Below are positions 58,906 to 64,000 of a DNA stretch of 64,000 bases, in pieces. Within the stretch, counting starts at the first letter, position 1; every line of letters starts with the position of its first letter. The stretch spans positions 12,033,001 to 12,097,000 of the forward strand of contig OX419755.1 of assembly GCA_948567375.1 (NCBI GenBank), given 5' to 3'. Source of the stretch: Lunularia cruciata. Lineage: Eukaryota; Streptophyta; Marchantiopsida; Lunulariales; Lunulariaceae. Below the pieces are notes generated by a model. The model made no database searches, was not told the DNA's origin, and saw only the letters and a list, made by a program, of their open reading frames with translations. A program made the translations under genes and the position numbers.

Positions 58906-59322
58906 CATATGGTGTCTTCAAGACCCATTCTTCAACCATATGATCCTCAACTACCTTGTGTGGTTGATTTTGATGCTTCTAACTTTGCAATTGGAGCTAT
59001 GTTGCAACAAAAATTTCTAGATGGACTACATCCCATTGCCTTTGTGTCTTGTCAGCTAAATACAAATGACAAAAATTACTCTACTCAAGATCAGGAACAA
59101 CTTGCAATGGTATATGCCACCAAGGTATGGAGGTATTATCTCTTGGGGAAACAAGTGATCATGCGAATGTATCACAAGCCATTGTTGCAAACCTTACACT
59201 TGGAACACATGAAGAGTCAACATCATCGATAGAAAGAGTAGCTCCAATTGTTTGACATTAAACTTGAGTACAAACCAGGTTGGTTCCATGTCATCCCTGA
59301 TGCTCTATCATGACAATCTGAT
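58906..59322 (+). pseudogene. RNase H of family B plus copy 2
   Basis: The frame 58909-59232 includes LPCVVDFDASNFAIGAMLQQ, NYSTQDQEQLAMVYATKVWR and a MYHKPLLQTL stretch where T-D-H is expected. The first D and the E of the active site are present; the third position is changed (T-D-H to M-Y-H). It is followed by a stop at 59233. Confidence 0.85.
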
Positions 59323-60415
59323 TTGAAGTCTCTTCCTCTCATCACGGCAGCAATTATGATGGTGTCAATGGACCCCAAGGTCCATAACAAGTTCCGGTCA
59401 AATCTACAACAAGATCCTTTCTTCCAAATTGTACATGGTCATCTTACAACAAGTGACAAGGAGTACAACACCTTCTCCTTCAAGGAAGGCCTTCTATTCC
59501 ATGCAGATCGGATCTATATTCCAGCCAAAGGTGATCTTTGAATTGTGCGTCTTCAAGAAGCCCATGATCTACCAATAGCTAGTCATATGGGGGTGGACAA
59601 GACCTTGGGTACCCTCCAACACCAATGGTGGTGGCCCGACGTGACATGAGATTTTTGGGAGTTTATTCGATCCTGTGAGAGTTGTCAACGCAACAGGACT
59701 AGTAACCAGAAGTCGAGTGGACTCCTTCAGCCACTTCCCATTCCAACTACTCATTGGGAACATGTGAGCTTAGATCTCATCACCTCCTTGCCCAAGACAC
59801 AACAAGGTCATACAACAATTGTGGTTTTTGTGGATAAGCTTAGTAATCAAATCCATTTGGCACCAATGGTTGATATTGTGGATGCTCCAACCTTGGTGCA
59901 ACTCTACTTTGATAATGGATTCAAACATCATGGGATGCCATGTGTACTCATCTCTGACCATGATCCTTGCTTCACCGGAAAGTTTTGGCAAGCCCTCTTC
60001 TAGATACTTGGCACCAAGCTTGCTTTGTCCACAGCCTATCATTCTCAAACTGATAAACAAACTGAACGTGTAAATTGCACCTTGGAAGATATGCTTTGTG
60101 CCATCATCAACATTCAACATACCAATTGGGATGAATGTCTTGCAATTGCGGAGTTTGCATACAATAATTCTAAACAAGCAAGCACCGGATTCTCTCCTTT
60201 CTTTCTCAATTTTGGCCAAGATCCGCTTGTCCTAGATTCTCTTCTTGCTCCTCCCCTATCTCAGGTCCCTCATACTTCAACCTTCTTGACCACCATATCC
60301 AAATCTCTCCAACAAGCCAAATCTCACCTCCTTGTTGCTCGGAATCGTCAAAAACAATATGCGAACCACCATCGTCATGATCTCACCTTTGAAGTTGGTG
60401 ATAAAGTTATGCTAT
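59323..60415 (+). pseudogene. integrase of family B plus copy 2, truncated
   Basis: The zinc-binding part at about 59550-59700 has EAHDLPIASHMGVDKTLGTL and SCESCQRNRTSNQ. The core spans 59764-60090: D in VFVDKLSNQIH, D in VLISDHDPCFTGKFW and E in TERVNCTLEDML. The C-terminal module reaches HDLTFEVGDKVMLL at 60420, where the E element begins. Few stops are present (near 59649 and 60002), so this is the best integrase frame in the window. Confidence 0.88.
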
Positions 60416-63400
60416 TGTGACAACCTAGCAAATATCACTTTTGCGGTAATCAGGTAAATTAAGTTCGTTCCCACAAAGATACGAGTCAGAATTGGTCAAA
60501 TACAAAGCAAAGTAACAATTTATTTCTTCTTGAGTTCTTCTTTAGTCTCTCAGGTAGAAACCACACCCAGAAGAGAGTAACAAGCACTGACACGCAGTCT
60601 TGTCACAAATTCACACTCCTTAATCACAAATCCTTCAATTGTTTCCAAACAATCTTGATTGTGATGATTCAAGCTCTCCCGAAAATGGCACTTCACTGCA
60701 AAACGACTTTGCCTTAGAATTGTGTTCCACTCCTCCACTGAAGGCACAACTTCCTTGATCAAAATTGCTTCACATCAACCTCGCACTGCACTCACAAATG
60801 CAAAATACTACCAACACTACAATTTCTCTTAGATCTGTCAAGGCATTGCTTTGATTGCACTTCACTCGGGATCAAACACACAGAATGAAGATCAAGGCTG
60901 TGGAATCCAACATCCAACAAGCACTCTGACTTGCACTTTGAATTTCTCCAAACACTCACAATTACAAACACAAAGTTGATACTCGAAATCAAGCTCAAGC
61001 GACGAGCACTACTTCACAGCACTTTGCTTTATCTATTCTCAGAAATTATGAGCACTAAACAACATTTGACTGTGAATGCCACTCTTAAATAGTGAATCAA
61101 TCGATAGTTCTAACAACTATACCATTCTACAACAACTCTTCTAACCTGCAGATCCAAAATGACAATGCACCTCTTCATATCTGCCTCTTCAAATCTCAAA
61201 ACTATTACTAATCCGATCCGATGTCTACTTCTTCTTTGGCTTTCAAACCCAAACTTGAAGTAATTTTACTTCCTAATATTCTGTCCTTGGGTTTCATATC
61301 TTCTACTTCCTCTACCAGATCTAGCAATTCTTTTTCCTGATCTGAAATTTCCACTAGTGGGTAATCTATCTAACTCCTTATCTCCCGACCTACTCTTCTC
61401 TAATGTCTCCAATGGTAACTCCAAAGACATTTGGACTCCTATGTTATCTACTTTGGGTTTTGCTCTAACATCCCTCCGAAGCTTCTCCATCTCTATTTTT
61501 ACTAAGTCTAGTCTAATTGAAATATTGTCTTCTAATTCTAATATCTTCTTGTCTACACGAGTTCTTAATTTGATCAACAAAGCGTTTATATGAGTGTCTT
61601 TTGCATGTCTTTGTCTTGTCTCCTGCACCAACAGCTTCAACTCGTGCAGTCTTGTTTCTTCAATTTGAACGTTGGACTCTGTAGTCAACATTGCATTCAT
61701 TCTGAGGACAATCTCTTTTAACGGCTCCAATCTCGTCTTTCTCTCTTGTTCACGATCTGCAATCCAGTCCTCCCTGTACATTGCCAACTCCGCTTCGAAC
61801 TCGGCTTTCATTGTCTCCTTCTCCTTCTCCTTCTGTACAACCTTCTCCTCCTGATTACGAAGTAACTCTCGTAATTGGTCTTCTTCTCGGCATCGTGCCG
61901 CCAACTCTCTTTGCCAGAGTTGCTTCTTTTCCTTGACACTCTCCATCACTCTATTGAGCTCCTCATCCTTTGCTGCTACTCTTGCCATAGCATGGATTAC
62001 TTCTACTCTTGAATCAGCAAACTACTGCTTCAAGATTTCGTATTCAGCTACTTGTCTCTCCCTTGCTATGTCATTCTTCTTCACAAGATCCTCTCAATAG
62101 CTCACTTCTCTCTTCAAGTCTTCAATTACCTGACTTCTCTCTACTGCCTCCGCTCGCAGTACTTCTTGTTCCTCCTCACCTCAGGTTATACTCTTCTTCA
62201 ACTCCGAGTTCTCTGCTTCTAATCGCGCTAACACTTGCAACACAATCGTCAACTCCAGACATGTCGATTGCATCTCCTTCTTCTTGTGCTCTAACTTTAC
62301 CAACAATGGACACACAATTTCCTGTAGGTACTCCACTCCATTTCTTGCAACTACTTCTTCCTGCATAGAAATCTCCTTCCTTACCTCTTCTTCATCCAAT
62401 ACTCGCCTTCTCCTTTGCAGTCTTCGTATCGGAATTGACGCCTCACTGCTCGAGCTTTCTCTGACCTCTTCCTTTGCTTTACTCGGCCCCGCTTCACACT
62501 TTGCCTTACATCTTGAGCAAACTCCTTGCTGTACTGCGATCTTCCTTTCCTTGGGCATAGTTACTTTGTCCTCCAACTGTGTGTTGTCTTCAGCTTCCAT
62601 CTCAGCTTGCACTTCTTCTTCTTTGTATTTGTCAGCTGCTGGTGCTGATGTCATCTCTCCCACTTCATCACTATTGCTGCTCGTATCTCCACTCTGCAAC
62701 GTTAGCTCAGACTCCTCGTGTTCCGAGTCTTCTGTTTTGAGCTTGGCATCTCCTTTTGAGTCCTCATCCTCCGACTCAATTACCACCATACCTCGCCTTG
62801 GGTTACTTCTCTGCATCTTCCGAGGTTTCTTGATATCTTTGGCTTCACCTTGCCGACCTCTCTTCTTTGATTTTGGAGTGCTCGCTTCTATCTCCACGCT
62901 CTTTACCCATCTTCATGTAGTATTCATCAGTGCTTTGGATTTGGAGAATGTACTGTTGTTCCTCCATGTCGACTTCTCTTCTCAAGTCGGGATAGAAATG
63001 AGACACCATTCTGCTTCGCTCTGCCGAGTTGAGCAAATTCAACCCGAGGTAAAAATGTGCTGCAAACGGCACGATGTAGTGTGGAGGCGACTTATCCCGC
63101 AAATTCCACACCATTTGTCTCGTCCTCCCATGGAAGCACCTCGCCCGATTAATAGGCTCTCCTGCAAACAACTTATGGAAGAACACCGCTTGGTATTTCA
63201 TCACATAAGTTGTTCTCTCTGGCTTCAAGATTGCCATGAGAGCACTCACGATTCCTCTCTTCACTGGATCCTTGTAACTCTCAACCTTATACCCATTCTT
63301 CGTTCTATTCAAAGAGAAATTGTCCCTCACTTCTTGAGTTTCTTGAGCTATCTCTCCCTTCCCCAAGAACGTGGCTCCCTGCTCCGAGCCTGCCTCCTTC

Positions 63401-64000
63401 CCGAGTACAAGTCTCTAATCCGACTCTGTCCAGCGAGCCGGATTTCCTCTCTTCCTCTCTTCCTCAGGTCCATCAAGACACTTACTCTCGATGATTTCTG
63501 TCATGAATCTTGGAAAACTTACATTCTAGTTCCATGCCATAAAGGTGATCCAAAGTCGGCTCAAGACTTCGATCCTTGCTAGCACGTCTAACCTCCAAAT
63601 TGCATGATTTCTCATTGCAAATTTGGAGTTCTTCTTCCCTCCTCCCATCTCTTTTACCTTCTCACTCTCTCTCGATTTCACTCTCGCGACTTCTCCCTTG
63701 CGCACTAACACGAGTCCAACTCTATTTCCCTTTCCCCGATCACCTGCAAGACAACTTCTCAACGGCGAAGGAAAATTACTTGACATTTTGTTGTTGCAAG
63801 TTCAATTTTTATAGAGTTGCGCTTCTTTGTCTTCCGTCACTTCGAGTTTCTATCAAGAAATCACACCTCCGGCATGCACCTATCACTATCAATCAACCTT
63901 TGCGCATATGAGCTGCCAGTTTTCAAACGGCTCCTTCTTGAATTTCTCACCCTGACGAAAGGTTGTTAGACTGTCTTCGCCTCGAGTTGAGCTCCCCCCG
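60416..64000 (-). mobile_element. family E element, long copy (E3), runs off the window
   Basis: The left end TGTGACAACCTAGCAAATATC (minus-strand 3' end) interrupts the family B integrase after gctat (60411-60415). The first 1.1 kb matches both short E copies. Coding sequence then follows to about 63790, then 5' non-coding DNA to the window end. The 5' terminus and second target site are outside the window. Its CG content is visibly better kept than in E1, so it is younger. Confidence 0.75.
61266..63786 (-). pseudogene. family E protein gene (about 840 residues in three frames segments)
   Basis: The reading goes from 63786 down. An N-terminal part (WRLDVLARIEVLSRLWITFM) leads into the conserved block 62845-63366 (TTYVMKYQAVFFHKLFAGEP, RTRQMVWNL, PPHYIVPFAAHFYLGLNLLN). 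An acidic and basic stretch with nuclear-localisation-like KKRGRQ and KKPRK follows (62181-62897). A long coiled coil (61266-61988; ELAARCREEDQLRELLRNQE) ends in GDKELDRLPTSG. One frameshift near 62890 and three or so stops separate near-intact segments. It is conserved with the E1 gene at 10-12.6 kb. Function unknown; possibly a Gag-like or DNA-binding protein. Confidence 0.6.

Larger units (their letters stand above)
42057..60415 (+). mobile_element. Ty3/gypsy family B, plus-strand copy 1 (heavily interrupted)
   Basis: The 5' LTR is 42057-42553, with gag at 42567-43588. Interruptions are a family C element (43594-50714), a C' solo LTR (about 50984-53335) and, at 55667, a second family B element. 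The pieces 50715-50983 and 53336-55666 continue gag end, protease, RT, RNase H and the start of integrase in register with plus-strand copy 2. The remainder of integrase and the 3' LTR would lie beyond the window. Confidence 0.75.
55667..60415 (+). mobile_element. Ty3/gypsy family B, plus-strand copy 2
   Basis: The 5' LTR is at 55667-56091, with primer-site-like TGGTATTAGAG at 56093-56103. Gag, protease, RT, RNase H and integrase follow in one direction. It is cut in the integrase C-terminal part at 60416 by a long E element; its 3' LTR would lie beyond the window. It is inserted in the integrase of copy 1 (left target site catga, 55662-55666). Confidence 0.85.

Noticed and set aside
62284-63582. 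Longest open frame in the window, 432 residues on the + strand
   Set aside because: It is antisense to the E gene. Its composition is Ser/Leu/Cys-rich, as expected opposite an acidic and basic coiled-coil protein. The minus-strand protein, not this one, is conserved with the E1 copy at 10-12.6 kb.
1-64000. CRISPR arrays, operons, bacterial promoters, riboswitches, tRNA or rRNA genes
   Set aside because: None seen. Direct repeats are LTRs, microsatellites or local duplications, and the gene content is eukaryotic retroelement.

Overview
This window looks like intergenic DNA from a large, repeat-rich land-plant genome. Nearly every base that can be assigned belongs to decayed, nested retroelements. 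The LTR elements have plant-type primer sites resembling initiator tRNA-Met (TGGTATCAAAGC). The older copies have lost CpG in favour of TpG/CpA, as in a heavily methylated genome. No intact host gene, tRNA or rRNA was recognised. The species cannot be named from the sequence; a gymnosperm-, fern- or lycophyte-like genome is a guess from the nesting depth and decay.

Layout. 1-5.3 kb: diverged tandem repeats, a broken hAT-like transposase (+ strand) and AT-rich DNA without genes. 5.6-19.2 kb: a minus-strand reverse-transcriptase element of non-LTR type, split by a Ty3/gypsy element ('family C', 6.8-17.6 kb) and a solo LTR. The family C element itself holds a solo LTR ('family D') and a 3.8-kb element with TG...CA ends and a coiled-coil gene ('family E'). 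19.2-27.0 kb: an old, scrambled copy (DNMT-2) of an unusual Ty3/gypsy element. 27.0-42.1 kb: a minus-strand gypsy element ('family B') split by a younger copy (DNMT-1, 30,876-41,445) of that unusual element. From 42.1 kb: a plus-strand family B element split by a second family C element (43.6-50.7 kb), a solo LTR holding a short E element (51.0-53.3 kb), and a second plus-strand family B element (from 55.7 kb). That last element is cut at 60.4 kb by a long E element that runs off the window.

The main discovery candidate is the DNMT element. Read on the minus strand, its coding order is gag (two zinc knuckles), aspartic protease, a C5-cytosine DNA methyltransferase (motifs I, II, IV, VI, VIII, IX and X recognisable), reverse transcriptase (YIDD), RNase H, integrase (D,D,E) and a C-terminal PHD finger. 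It therefore encodes both a putative DNA-methylation writer and a putative chromatin reader in one polyprotein. I recall that methyltransferase-bearing retrotransposons have been described in dinoflagellates and in the charophyte Klebsormidium. I do not know of this combination being described in the lineage sampled here. Copy 1 is a pseudogene (nonsense codons, one frameshift, a solo LTR inside the methyltransferase). Copy 2 lost the catalytic half. Because copy 1 sits inside an element that sits inside copy 2, the family was active at least twice.

Two further points stand out. DNMT-1 has a perfect 5-bp target duplication, but its LTRs are permuted, as if a two-LTR circle had integrated. Family E has integrase-type ends without LTRs and encodes an unrecognised protein of roughly 800 residues; two short derivatives of it lie nearby.
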